64,000 nt of DNA from CALOFP01 sp942492635 (GCA_942492635.1 CALOFP010000003.1:1-64000), one strand, 5' to 3'; counted from the first letter of the stretch, positions 51,904-61,652 are shown. Notes: generated by a model from the letters alone, not told the origin. Numbers and translations: made by a program.

Positions 51904-52503
51904 ATGGATTTCGCGGAAATAGTAGAAAAGGGCGGCATCCTCATGTACCCGATTATCTTTTGCTCTGTGGTCAGCATGGCAGTGCTTTTTGAGAGAATCT
52001 GGGCATTCAGGAGAAAAAATGTTTCACCCGACAGGGATTTCATTCTTCAGATAGCCAAAAGAGGCTCCAATGAAGAGCTCGGAAAAGAGGTTGGAAGTCG
52101 AAGTGACTATCTGAGCAGAATTCTTACGATGGTGAGTCATGACGACACCGGTGAAGATCCTGTCAAGCTTACTGAGCTTTATGGCAAAAAGATAAGCGGA
52201 GAAATTTACAGGTTTGTATCGATTCCGGGGACAATGGCAACTATCTCCCCGCTGATGGGACTTCTCGGTACGGTTCTTGGAATGATAAAGATGTTCACCA
52301 AATTCATGGAGGCGGGAGGAAATCCTATGGTTCTTGCCGGCGGAATCTGGGAGGCTCTTATCACGACTGCCGCAGGTCTTTCTGTTGCGATTCCAAGCCT
52401 TCTAATTTACCGCTACCTCACGCACAGGGCGGAATCAATACTTGGAGATATTGAATTCACTCTTGAAAAAATACTTCTCTACAGGTCAGGACAGAAGGAT
52501 TGA
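51904..52503 (+). CDS. ExbB/TolQ/MotA-family proton channel
   Basis: A 199-residue inner-membrane protein with three predicted helices: GGILMYPIIFCSVVSMAVLF, ATISPLMGLLGTVLGMIKMF and ALITTAAGLSVAIPSLLIY. The conserved LMGLLGTVxGM and ALxTTAxGL motifs are those of ExbB/TolQ/MotA. These proteins need a partner (ExbD/TolR), but the next gene is a NUDIX hydrolase. Ribosome-binding GTGGAG fixes the start at 51904. Confidence 0.87.
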   Translation: MDFAEIVEKGGILMYPIIFCSVVSMAVLFERIWAFRRKNVSPDRDFILQIAKRGSNEELGKEVGSRSDYLSRILTMVSHDDTGEDPVKLTELYGKKISGEIYRFVSIPGTMATISPLMGLLGTVLGMIKMFTKFMEAGGNPMVLAGGIWEALITTAAGLSVAIPSLLIYRYLTHRAESILGDIEFTLEKILLYRSGQKD

Positions 52504-53156
52504 AGCCTAAGGAACTCGATAGACTTATTGGGAATTTACCCGATCTCCCCTCTTTTATGGATCAGGGAGCTCTCTTTCATTCTGTGGTTATGATTCTACT
52601 GGTTGAGTGTGAGGGTGATCTTCATTTTCTCTTCCAGAAGAGAAGCGACAGTGTGCGGCAACCGGGCGAGATCTCATTTCCCGGAGGTAGGGTTGAAAAG
52701 AGTGACTCCACTGTTGAGGAGGCTGCACTCAGGGAAACCGCGGAAGAGATCGGACTTGCACCTTCCGAAGTTTCGGTTTTAGGGCGGATTGATAGCCAGT
52801 ACTCTCCACTTGGAATCATTGTGGATGCCGTTGTGGGGTTTACTTCGGCAGATTCAATCGAAGATTTTAATCCGAACAGTGATGAGGTGGACTACCTCTT
52901 TATGGTGCCCGTCTCCTGGTTTTCGGATAATCCACCTGAAAAATACGGTGTTGTTCTAAAGGCTCACAGCTCTGTGCAGGATGAAAACGGAGAGACGATT
53001 GAACTTCTGCCGGTTAAAAAGCTGGGACTGCCTGAACGTTACAACGGATCATGGGGAGAACGCTGCATGGAGGTTCTACTCTACAAGTGGAACGATGAAG
53101 TAATATGGGGAATAACTGCGAGATTTGTCTACGAAATAGTTCTCAAGCTCTCCTGA
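52500..53156 (+). CDS. NUDIX hydrolase (CoA-diphosphatase-like)
   Basis: A 218-residue NUDIX enzyme. The Nudix box GGRVEKSDSTVEEAALRETAEEIGL-type motif is complete (G...REtaEEigL pattern). An N-terminal UPF0035-type FQKRSDSVRQPGEISFPGG precedes it, which fits CoA diphosphatases that remove CoA-type diphosphates. It starts with TTG overlapping the ExbB-like stop, so it is translated with that gene. Substrate not certain. Confidence 0.82.
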   Translation: MKPKELDRLIGNLPDLPSFMDQGALFHSVVMILLVECEGDLHFLFQKRSDSVRQPGEISFPGGRVEKSDSTVEEAALRETAEEIGLAPSEVSVLGRIDSQYSPLGIIVDAVVGFTSADSIEDFNPNSDEVDYLFMVPVSWFSDNPPEKYGVVLKAHSSVQDENGETIELLPVKKLGLPERYNGSWGERCMEVLLYKWNDEVIWGITARFVYEIVLKLS

Positions 53157-53606
53157 CCGACTTTAACTCATGTCGCATCCGAATATTTATTGATGTTTTC
53201 TCTCTGTAACTAAGAAGCACTCTGTATTTTTGATGTGCTTTGAAATCGGTTGGAATTGTAATCTCTACAGTGTCTGATTCCACCAAGCTCCCTTCGTTTC
53301 TTGCAACGGAGCAATTTTGAACCGCTTCAGGTTTAAAGAGCCACCTTTCATTGTCGTACCCCGTAGCCTGCTGCGGGCTTCTTGATTCTCTTAACTTGTC
53401 TTTTTTGAAGAATGACAATATGACGGAGATTCAAGTTCTTTCTTTTTCGAATGGAATCCCTTTATGTTTCGGGGCGATATAACTCCATGGAGGAAAGACT
53501 ATTTCCGCTTCTTGACTTTAAAAAATACGGAAGGTACTATTTCGAATGCGATTTTGCGGAGTTCCCGAAAAGTAAAGGAGCTGCCTGTTTTCCAAAGGAG
53601 GGAGGG
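53157..53606. other. Intergenic region before the prkA operon
   Basis: This gap contains a minus-strand open frame of 91 codons (53418-53143). It is not supported by a ribosome-binding site or a recognised family and crosses a REP-like palindrome. The plus-strand frame of the prkA gene is open back to 53451 but starts at 53607 by its strong ribosome-binding site. The operon promoter should lie here; I could not choose one. Confidence 0.4.
53359..53377. repeat. REP-like palindrome
   Basis: CCCCGTAGCCTGCTGCGGG folds as CCCGTAGC paired with GCTGCGGG (one T-G pair) and a very short loop. Palindromes of the CCCGCAGCNNGCTGCGGG type are dispersed in many proteobacterial genomes. Only one copy was seen in this window. 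It could also serve as a terminator for the NUDIX gene. Confidence 0.5.
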
Positions 53607-55685
53607 ATGGCAAAGAGAAAAAAAGAAGAGTTTCGAGCAAATCACCTGTTCACCCACATTCGATCCGTTTTTGATGGACAGAGGCGTTTTGAGAATGTTT
53701 TCGAATCTGTATCCAGAATGATCCTTCAGGATCAGGAAAAGATTGAAAAAGTTGTTGTGAATGGTCGGACCACTTACGATTTCAAGGTGTTCAGACAGGG
53801 AAAGAAGCATATCATCGGCATGTTTGACGAGATAAACAGTTTTGTCTCCTTTGTCAAGGATGCCGCAGAGGGAGGGTCCAGTGCCGAGATGGCTTTTGTT
53901 CTCATCGGAGAACCGGGTAACGGAAAAACCTTCTTTGTGGATTTTCTAAGTAAACTCTACCGCAACTTCATAGCCACACCCGAAAACAGGCGATACACCT
54001 TCAAGTTCAGGAATCTTCATGAAATAGGCGGATACGGTAAGATTGAGAGCATTGAATCCCAGACTTTCGAGGATCCGATGGTTCTGGCCATGAATCTGTT
54101 TTATGACGATGAAAAAAACAGGGAATTTCTCCACAAATTCGCATCTTCCGAAAAACAGGTGGATGAAATCTACCGAAATTACAGACCGTTGGGAGCATGC
54201 ACCTCCTATGTGTTCGATCAGATTCTTGCACATGCTGACGGAGATGTGGAAAAGGCTCTCGAATACATCGATGTGGTTCCCGTTCCGATAAGTGAAACAA
54301 GGGGAACCGTGACCGGTAAATATGCTGCAAAGGACAAGATAACTTCATCGGCAGTCGATCTTCTCGGTGAGGAGTCAATTACCCGACTGCTTCACATAAC
54401 CGACAGCGATAATCCCTACAGATTTGATCTTCGTAGAGGTGCCCTTGCTAGAGTTGCGGGAGGCGGGATTCATTTTGCGGACGAAATTTTTAAGAACAAG
54501 CGCGATCTTGTTCAGGTCTATCTTGGAGTTATTCAGAATCGGACGGTTGAAATCGAAGGATTCAAGTGGCCTCTGGATACCTTGATTTTAGCAACATCCA
54601 ACAATTCCGAGTTCCAGCGCTTCCTTGAGGAGAAGGAGCAGGCTCCCATTGTGGACAGGTGCCGTCTGGCCTACATGTCACACAATACCAACTTCAGACT
54701 TCAGGAAGAGCTTACAGGTTACGCTATCGGTAGTCTCGAGAAGACTACATTGCTGAATAAGAAGCTTCATATAGATCCTAATTTGAATTACGCAATTTCA
54801 GTTCCCTTCATTCTTTCCAGAATGCCTCCCAGCGATAAGTTGACGCCGATTGAGATGATGAAGCTTTCGGCAGGTGAAGTTGCAGGGGAGAAGAGTATCA
54901 AGACGCTCAACGAGGTTATTAACGAGCTGAACAGCTATCCCGACGTTACAAAGCGTTTCGGCCAGAAGGGACTGGGGCACAGGAATCTCGGTAGAGCTGT
55001 CCAGATGCTTCTTGAGATGACGGAGACTCAGGAGGGACAGTGCATGTATGCGGGTCTTGTATTCAATGCTATCGAGCATGTTATTCTCGATTACGTTCAG
55101 GATCCGGAAGAGAGAACCAAGTACCAGAATGATCTCAAGATTGCAAAGGGACTTCACCGGAAAAACGTGATGACCACAATCTTCAACGCCTACATGGATG
55201 AGCCCCATGCTGTGGAACGTGATGTGATGAACTATGTCAACATGGTTATCGGAATCGATGCCAAGAATCTCGGCCCGGACAAGATCTGGACCTATCAGGA
55301 TCCGCAGACGAAGAAGCTGGTTCCGTTGAAGATTGACGAATCTTTCATAAACAGCGTCGAAGAGCGACTCGGGCTCAAGACTGAGGAACAGAAACAGAGT
55401 TATCGCACGACGATTACAAAGATTTACGGACAGAAGATGATAAAGGATCCCAACTACAACTTCATGGACAACAACGATCTGGTTAAGGCGGTTACCGATG
55501 TGAGACTTAAATCCGATGTTGCCGGAGCCGGCAGTCTGGTCGGGGCTCTCTCCAACAGGACAAACGAGGAGAATCAGAAGCTCTACAACAGAATGATCGA
55601 CACGATGATCAACAAGCTAGGTTACTGTTATACATGTGCGGAAAAAACCATCGAATATTTCTGTACTCAGGAAGATTCAAACTAG
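53607..55685 (+). CDS. prkA: PrkA-family serine protein kinase/AAA+ ATPase
   Basis: A 692-residue protein. The AAA+ Walker A is GEPGNGKT (about 101-108); the conserved block GGGIHFADEIFKNKRDLVQVYLGVIQN, IEGFKWPLDTLILATSNN and PIVDRC define the PrkA family. PrkA couples to the SpoVR and DUF444 proteins as a stress module found across bacteria, including E. coli YeaG-YeaH-YcgB. AAGGAGGGA fixes the start at 53607. It opens a four-gene operon. Confidence 0.92.
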   Translation: MAKRKKEEFRANHLFTHIRSVFDGQRRFENVFESVSRMILQDQEKIEKVVVNGRTTYDFKVFRQGKKHIIGMFDEINSFVSFVKDAAEGGSSAEMAFVLIGEPGNGKTFFVDFLSKLYRNFIATPENRRYTFKFRNLHEIGGYGKIESIESQTFEDPMVLAMNLFYDDEKNREFLHKFASSEKQVDEIYRNYRPLGACTSYVFDQILAHADGDVEKALEYIDVVPVPISETRGTVTGKYAAKDKITSSAVDLLGEESITRLLHITDSDNPYRFDLRRGALARVAGGGIHFADEIFKNKRDLVQVYLGVIQNRTVEIEGFKWPLDTLILATSNNSEFQRFLEEKEQAPIVDRCRLAYMSHNTNFRLQEELTGYAIGSLEKTTLLNKKLHIDPNLNYAISVPFILSRMPPSDKLTPIEMMKLSAGEVAGEKSIKTLNEVINELNSYPDVTKRFGQKGLGHRNLGRAVQMLLEMTETQEGQCMYAGLVFNAIEHVILDYVQDPEERTKYQNDLKIAKGLHRKNVMTTIFNAYMDEPHAVERDVMNYVNMVIGIDAKNLGPDKIWTYQDPQTKKLVPLKIDESFINSVEERLGLKTEEQKQSYRTTITKIYGQKMIKDPNYNFMDNNDLVKAVTDVRLKSDVAGAGSLVGALSNRTNEENQKLYNRMIDTMINKLGYCYTCAEKTIEYFCTQEDSN

Positions 55686-55695
55686 CGGTGAAAAG

Positions 55696-57057
55696 ATGAA
55701 GACGAAGGAATATTATCAAAAGCTTCTGGAAAAGGGCGTCTCTTCGGAACTTAAGGAGACGATGGAGCGGGAACTCGTTCCCCGGAAACATGTGCGGGAG
55801 ATGAAGCCGTTACGAGCACCTCTTGACCTTTACGAATGGAACGACATCGAACTTTTGGTCGGATACAAACCTGAACTTCACTCTCCGCTCATGTCCCTTC
55901 AAACTCTCGACGAACTTCTGGAACGGGACAAGAAGAGGGAGGAGGACGGTTTTCAGAGGCGGATCAGGATCGGCAAGATCGTAAAGCCGGGAAAGGGCGG
56001 AAAGGAGAAGATTGTCATTGTTCCGACAACTACGGAACCCAAACTTTATCACGACAACTCCGTTACGACTGACGGATCCGAGGGAGCCACCGGAGGAAGC
56101 GGAGAGGGCGAGGAAGGTGAGGTTATCGGTGAACAGAAGGCTGTTCCCCAGGAGGGTGCCGGCGAAGGTACAGGAGCCGGACAGGGCGAGGGTGCAGAGC
56201 ACGATATCGGATCAAGGGCTTTCGATCTCGGTCGTGTTCTGACTGAGCGGTTCGAACTTCCCAATCTCAAACGAAAGGGATCGAAAAGATCATTTGCGAC
56301 CTACACCTACGAGCTGACTGATAGAAACCGCGGATTCGGACAGGTTCTGGATATCAAGGCAACCATGAAAAGAATAGTCGAGACCAATATACTTCTCGGC
56401 AACATCAATCTTGATGAGCCCTTTTCACCTGAGGATTTTCTTCTTGCCCCGAGGGACCATGTCTACAGAATTCTCTCCAAGGAGAAGGATTTTGAAAGTC
56501 AGGCTGTGGTGTTTTTCCTCAGGGACTATTCAGGATCGATGGACGGGAAACCGACAGAGGTTGTATCTACACAGCATCTTTTCATCTACAGCTGGCTTGT
56601 CTACCAATATCAGAACAGAGTGGAAACCCGTTTCATTCTCCATGACACTGAGGCAAAGACAGTTCCGGATTTTCAAACATACCAGACGCTCAATGTAGCC
56701 GGAGGAACCAGGGTAGCTCCCGCTTTCAGAATGGTTAACAAGATTGTGGAAGAGGAGCGACTTGCCAGCGACTACAACATTTACGTATTTCACGGTACCG
56801 ATGGGGATGACTGGGACAGCGACGGCAGGGAATTGATTGAAGAGATAAAAAAGATGTCGTCATATGTAAACCGGATAGGAATCAGTGTCGCCCGTAACTC
56901 ATGGAGCGGTGGAGAAGGTTCAACTACAGTTGAAAAGAGCATCGAAAAATCGGGACTGCTCAGAGAGAAACCGGAAATGATAAGGATGGACTCCATGCCT
57001 GCGGCGGAGGTTTCGGAGAGCAGAATTATTGAGGGAATTAAAAAGCTGGTGAGTTGA
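55696..57057 (+). CDS. DUF444/UPF0229 (YeaH-like) von Willebrand-A-like protein
   Basis: A 453-residue protein with an N-terminal helical region, a Gly/Glu-rich linker (about 135-180) and a C-terminal von Willebrand factor A-like domain with the metal-site motif DYSGSM and downstream TDGDDWDSDG. Homologues (YeaH) are always near prkA and spoVR and are thought to work with the kinase. The start overlaps nothing; it is ten bases after the prkA stop. Confidence 0.88.
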   Translation: MKTKEYYQKLLEKGVSSELKETMERELVPRKHVREMKPLRAPLDLYEWNDIELLVGYKPELHSPLMSLQTLDELLERDKKREEDGFQRRIRIGKIVKPGKGGKEKIVIVPTTTEPKLYHDNSVTTDGSEGATGGSGEGEEGEVIGEQKAVPQEGAGEGTGAGQGEGAEHDIGSRAFDLGRVLTERFELPNLKRKGSKRSFATYTYELTDRNRGFGQVLDIKATMKRIVETNILLGNINLDEPFSPEDFLLAPRDHVYRILSKEKDFESQAVVFFLRDYSGSMDGKPTEVVSTQHLFIYSWLVYQYQNRVETRFILHDTEAKTVPDFQTYQTLNVAGGTRVAPAFRMVNKIVEEERLASDYNIYVFHGTDGDDWDSDGRELIEEIKKMSSYVNRIGISVARNSWSGGEGSTTVEKSIEKSGLLREKPEMIRMDSMPAAEVSESRIIEGIKKLVS

Positions 57058-57058
57058 G

Positions 57059-58663
57059 ATGAAACTGATAGACCAACACACAAAGGGAATAATGGAGGAG
57101 TGCAAGTCCAGGGCGCGTGACCACGGACTTTCATTCGACAACGAAACGGTTGAGTACATTGTTACCAACAGGGACATGATTGATCTCTCTCCGAAATTGA
57201 TGATTCCCACACTATACGAATACTGGGTTAACGATGTTGAGGTTCTCAAAGGTAGAGGAAGATACAAGGTCTATCCATCGAATCCATATGAAACCGTAAT
57301 TAATTCGAGGCCCGCAATCTCATTCTACAACGACAACAATCCCGACTGGCTGAATATAATGATTTTCTACCATGTTCTTGCCCACATCGATTTCTTCCAG
57401 AACAACAGACACTTTTCCAACACATGGGGAGACGACTTCGTCGGGCAGGCTCTTGCAGACAAGAGACTTATTGAAATGTTGAGAAGTGAACATGGCCGAT
57501 GGGTGGATTACGTTATCGATTTCAGTCGAGCAATTGACAACCTTGTGGGATATTTCTCGGATCTCAACTTCGGTATCTATCCAAGTTCTATGAATCCACC
57601 TTCGAGAATCGACTACTACTTCCAGACATTTCTTCAGGAAACTGTTTCCGTAGACAACCATTTTCTCTACAGGGAAACCGAACGATACAACAAGCTTCTC
57701 TCTGAAAACGGCGATATGGCGGAGGCTCTTTTCTTCTCGGAAGTGAAGAAAAAATATCCGGAATTTCAGGCCAAATACGAAAAGGAAAATGGAAGGGAAA
57801 AGGAGCCGAGAACGGATATTATGGAGTATGTTCTTAAGAATTCACCCTATTTGAAAAAAGAAGAAAACAGTTGGATGAAGTCCGTCATCACCATAATCAG
57901 GAATACATCCCTCTACTTTTCACCCCAGATCCGTACAAAGATTATGAACGAGGGATGGGCGAGTTTTTGGCACGACAGGTTGTTTCGGATCGATGATAGA
58001 ATAAGCGGCCATGAAATAGCCTATGCGAAGATAAATGCCATGGTAACATCGGTCAGCAGGGTAGGTCTCAATCCATATGCGATCGGACTGAGACTCTTCG
58101 AGCACGTCTATAACCTGGCTGATAAAGGTCGTCTATCTTTTGATTTTCAGAAGCTGCATGGAATCGAACAGAGAAAAGAGTTCGATACAAAAGATGGAAA
58201 AGGCGAGGAGATAATATTCAAAATAAGGAATCTGTTCAACGATTTTTCAATGATTTCAACATTCGTGGATCAGGATTTTGTTACTGAAAATCGGCTTTTC
58301 GTAACAGGTCGACGTTTGGATGCCGAACGCGGAGTATTTCAGTATTACGTAAAAAGCAGAAAGGCTGAGGATTATAAGAAAATGCTTGTCGATTCACTCT
58401 ACCATCCACCGGTGATTCATGTGGACGAGGAAAATACGCAAGACAACCAACTGGTTCTCAAGCACCGTTTTGAAAACAGGCAGCTGGTGAAGAGTTACAT
58501 TCCGGATACGCTGATGGCTCTCTCGTTTCTCTGGGGTGGTGATGTCTCACTGGATACTACGGAAATAGTCGTGAAGGGTGAGCAGGAGGAGCGGACAATG
58601 AAACCAGTCAGATATACGATTAAAAACAAGATTGTTGAAAAAAAGGACCTTCAAGATGTCTGA
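57059..58663 (+). CDS. spoVR: SpoVR-family protein
   Basis: A 534-residue SpoVR/YcgB protein. Signatures: YEYWVNDVEVLKGRGRYKVYPSNPYE near the N-terminus, NEGWASFWH in the middle and the C-terminal LxH..LAL block. SpoVR proteins are needed for spore cortex formation in Bacillus and for stress survival in enterobacteria; the biochemical role is unknown. It is one base after the DUF444 gene and overlaps the second PrkA-like gene by eight bases. Confidence 0.93.
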   Translation: MKLIDQHTKGIMEECKSRARDHGLSFDNETVEYIVTNRDMIDLSPKLMIPTLYEYWVNDVEVLKGRGRYKVYPSNPYETVINSRPAISFYNDNNPDWLNIMIFYHVLAHIDFFQNNRHFSNTWGDDFVGQALADKRLIEMLRSEHGRWVDYVIDFSRAIDNLVGYFSDLNFGIYPSSMNPPSRIDYYFQTFLQETVSVDNHFLYRETERYNKLLSENGDMAEALFFSEVKKKYPEFQAKYEKENGREKEPRTDIMEYVLKNSPYLKKEENSWMKSVITIIRNTSLYFSPQIRTKIMNEGWASFWHDRLFRIDDRISGHEIAYAKINAMVTSVSRVGLNPYAIGLRLFEHVYNLADKGRLSFDFQKLHGIEQRKEFDTKDGKGEEIIFKIRNLFNDFSMISTFVDQDFVTENRLFVTGRRLDAERGVFQYYVKSRKAEDYKKMLVDSLYHPPVIHVDEENTQDNQLVLKHRFENRQLVKSYIPDTLMALSFLWGGDVSLDTTEIVVKGEQEERTMKPVRYTIKNKIVEKKDLQDV

Positions 58664-60989
58664 GAAAAAGGACCCGGTAAAAAAAATGCAGGATCACCTT
58701 GAATCGATAGCAGCAATAGAGCACAAGGGTGAAAGAATTCAAGCTCTTGTAGATCTCGGGAACCGCGTGAGGGAAAGGGAGCGTAAGGTTCCTGTTTCCT
58801 TCAACGATTTTCTTCTTATGGCAAGGGATAATCCCCAAATGGTTTTCAGGGATATCTTTCAGCTTTTTCATGATATGGTTCATCACTATGTTCCGAGGGG
58901 AAAGGACGAGTACGGAGCCTCGAAAGATTCCGTCGGTTTTTCCAATTTCGATTGCTCGGATCTTTTTGTACAGGGATGCGACAGTCCGTTCTTCGCCGAT
59001 CGTCTTTTCTCAAATCGTCTCATGGGATTGATAAACGGTTTTAGAAAAGGGATTCCTCACAATCAGCTTTTTCTTTTTGAGGGTCCTCCGGGGAGCGGTA
59101 AAAGTACATTTCTCAACAACCTGCTTATGAGACTCGAAGAGTATATGAAAATCGCCGAAGGTGCCATGTTCAAGACTTACTGGAGGCTCGATATAAAGAA
59201 ATTGGGTGGGTTTAGAAGAATCGAGCGTAGAATCGACAAACTGGCGGAAGGAGTCTCTAAAAAGGAGAAGCTGGAGGGAGAGTCGGAGTTGGATAGCATG
59301 CGCTATCCCATGAAGTATTTTGAGTTTTCATGCCCCAAGCACGATCATCCCATACTACAGATTCCAAAGGAGTACAGACGAAGATTTCTTAACGAGTTCA
59401 TTCCCGATGGAGAGTTCAAGGAGCATCTTTTTCATAGAAAGGAGTTCGAGTGGGTGCATAAGGGAATTCCATGCAGTATCTGCAGTTCTCTATTCGACAC
59501 ACTGCTGGAGATTCTCGGTGATCCGATGGAGGTTTACTCCATGATCTGGGCAAGGCGGGACAACTACAATCGTCAGTTCGGTGAAGGGATTTCCATATTC
59601 AACCCGGGAGATCCGACTTTCAAGAGACCTGTTACAAACTCCACAATCCAGACGCTCATAAACGATCTTCTGAAAAGCAACGATGTGGATTACACTTACT
59701 CCGTGCTTGCGAAGACAAATAATGGAGTGTACGCGCTCATGGATATTAAGGAAAATAATGTCGAGCGTTTGAAAAATCTCCATGGAATAATCAGTGATGG
59801 AGTTCATAAGGTTGAACTGGTCGAGGAACGCATTCGATCGCTGTTTGTTGGTGTGATGAACCCGGAAGACAAACGGCATTACGAGGATGTAAAGTCATTT
59901 CAGGATCGTATTGTGACGGTAAATGTACCGTATATTCTGGATTACAACACTGAAGTGGCTATATATAAGAATAAGTTCGGTAAGGATATCACAAAACTTT
60001 TCCTTCCCGGTGTTCTTAAAAATATCGCAAGAATTATCATATCCACCAGGCTCAACAGGGAGTCTCCACTTATCAAGGAGTGGATTTCCGTTCCCGGTCG
60101 TTACAGCAAGTATCTTGACAGGGATGCACTTCTTCTCAAGATGGATCTCTACACTGGAACCATTCCCAGCTGGCTTGTGGAGGAGGATCTGAAAAGGTTC
60201 GACAAAAAGAGAAGAAAAGCTCTTCTGATAGAAGCGGAAACCGAAGGAAATGCAGGTATTTCGGGTCGCCAATCAATAAATGTTTTTAAAAAGCTCTTTA
60301 CCAGGTACTCAAAGAGAGGAGAGGCTATTACCATGGAGAACGTCGTCAAGTTCTTCGACAGGGAAAACGATCCTCTTTTCGAACTTATTCCCGAAGGATT
60401 TCTCAAGTCCTTGGAGGATATGTATGACTACAATCTTGTCCAGGAGGTTAAGGAATCGATCTACTTCTTTAACAAGGAGCAGATCGAGAGAGATATTAAG
60501 AACTATCTGTGCTCCGTTAATTTTGATATAGGCGACAGGGTGAGCTGTGATCATACAAACGATGTCGTTGAAGTGACTAGGGAATATTTCAAGAATTTCG
60601 AGATGATCATTCTTGGAAATCATGCTACTGATACGGGAATGCAGGAGTTCAGGAACGATGCGAGACGGGAATACATTTCCAGGACGCTTACTCAGGAAAT
60701 TCGTATCGAGGGGAAAGATATTACCGATACGCTGCTGTTTAAATCGATTTTTGAAAAGTACAAAAATAATCTAAAGGAAAATGCACTTGCACCGTACATC
60801 GGAAGCGATAGTTTCCGTCTTGCGGTGAAAGATTACGGAACGAAAAGCTTTGATGCCTATGACGAAAGGTTGAAAAGAGACATAAAGAGAATGATAAAGA
60901 ATATGAAGAAGAAGTTCGGTTACAGTGATAGCGGAGCCAGTCAGGTGGTTCTGTATGTATTCGATAAGAAAATAATGGACAGATATTAG
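58656..60989 (+). CDS. Second, divergent PrkA-like ATPase/kinase
   Basis: A 777-residue protein, larger than the first PrkA. The Walker A is GPPGSGKST (about 143-151). It shares the PrkA layout, but an inserted region contains Cys-rich motifs (SCPKHDHP, PCSICSSLF) that could bind metal, and the first PrkA's GGGIHFADEIF block is only weakly matched. The SpoVR gene overlaps its start, so all four genes are co-translated. Its presence makes this a two-kinase version of the YeaG-YeaH-YcgB module. Confidence 0.8.
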   Translation: MSEKKDPVKKMQDHLESIAAIEHKGERIQALVDLGNRVRERERKVPVSFNDFLLMARDNPQMVFRDIFQLFHDMVHHYVPRGKDEYGASKDSVGFSNFDCSDLFVQGCDSPFFADRLFSNRLMGLINGFRKGIPHNQLFLFEGPPGSGKSTFLNNLLMRLEEYMKIAEGAMFKTYWRLDIKKLGGFRRIERRIDKLAEGVSKKEKLEGESELDSMRYPMKYFEFSCPKHDHPILQIPKEYRRRFLNEFIPDGEFKEHLFHRKEFEWVHKGIPCSICSSLFDTLLEILGDPMEVYSMIWARRDNYNRQFGEGISIFNPGDPTFKRPVTNSTIQTLINDLLKSNDVDYTYSVLAKTNNGVYALMDIKENNVERLKNLHGIISDGVHKVELVEERIRSLFVGVMNPEDKRHYEDVKSFQDRIVTVNVPYILDYNTEVAIYKNKFGKDITKLFLPGVLKNIARIIISTRLNRESPLIKEWISVPGRYSKYLDRDALLLKMDLYTGTIPSWLVEEDLKRFDKKRRKALLIEAETEGNAGISGRQSINVFKKLFTRYSKRGEAITMENVVKFFDRENDPLFELIPEGFLKSLEDMYDYNLVQEVKESIYFFNKEQIERDIKNYLCSVNFDIGDRVSCDHTNDVVEVTREYFKNFEMIILGNHATDTGMQEFRNDARREYISRTLTQEIRIEGKDITDTLLFKSIFEKYKNNLKENALAPYIGSDSFRLAVKDYGTKSFDAYDERLKRDIKRMIKNMKKKFGYSDSGASQVVLYVFDKKIMDRY

Positions 60990-61156
60990 CTATCTACGGA
61001 ATGTTTCTAGTCGAACAGGTGCTGACCTCCCTTACATCAAAGCATAGATAATTCTTAAATGAAACAAATCTAAATTTATAACTGCTGATAATACCAGCGG
61101 AAAAAAAGGTTGGCTCGATTTTTGCTATGATTTTCCGTAGGATGAGGAGGCTGAAG

Positions 61157-61570
61157 GTGAGAATACTTATTACGTTTTTTATTTCGTTGTTTTCTTTAGT
61201 GTCGTTGAACTTTTGTAATAACAGTGAAAGGTTCGTGTCGTCTTCGACCGATGTCAACAGACATTCCGGCACTGAAATATCAGGTGAAAGCGATCGCCAT
61301 TTTTATCACCACCACAACGGATTTTCTGGATCTGCAGGTTCACAGGAAAAGAAGTTCTGTGGAAGAGAGATCCGCAGGCTTGATGAAAAGTTTTGTGGAA
61401 ACGGCATCCGTGAAGAGGGTGAGCTCTGTGAGAGAGGTGATTTTGTCAACTGCAGAAAACTGGGATACTCTTCCGGCTTCGCCTACTGCACTTCGAGCTG
61501 CAGTCGGTGGGATGTTTCATCCTGTGTTCAGGATGGAGAGTATCTTTTCGACTATGATTTCTATAAATGA
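61157..61570 (+). CDS. Cys-rich exported protein
   Basis: A 137-residue exported protein (GTG start with GGAGG six bases upstream; longer in-frame starts at 61127 and 61142 also exist). The signal segment RILITFFISLFSLVSLNFC ends in an atypical lipobox (LNFC, Phe before Cys), so lipid attachment is uncertain. The mature part has a His-rich spot (DRHFYHHHNGF) and a CGNGIREEGELCE motif common in myxobacterial-type surface proteins, then several Cys in a row (CTSSCSRWDVSSC). No named family. Confidence 0.65.
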   Translation: MRILITFFISLFSLVSLNFCNNSERFVSSSTDVNRHSGTEISGESDRHFYHHHNGFSGSAGSQEKKFCGREIRRLDEKFCGNGIREEGELCERGDFVNCRKLGYSSGFAYCTSSCSRWDVSSCVQDGEYLFDYDFYK

Positions 61571-61652
61571 TCAGATTTTTTGTTGAAAACAATCAGAAGA
61601 ATCGGTACGTTACGAGTGGTGTTTTTGGCGGTTAAAAATCGTGGAATAAAAA

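Noticed and set aside
53143..53418. A 91-codon minus-strand frame between the NUDIX and prkA genes
   Set aside because: It crosses the REP-like palindrome, has no ribosome-binding site and matches no family; it is probably chance.
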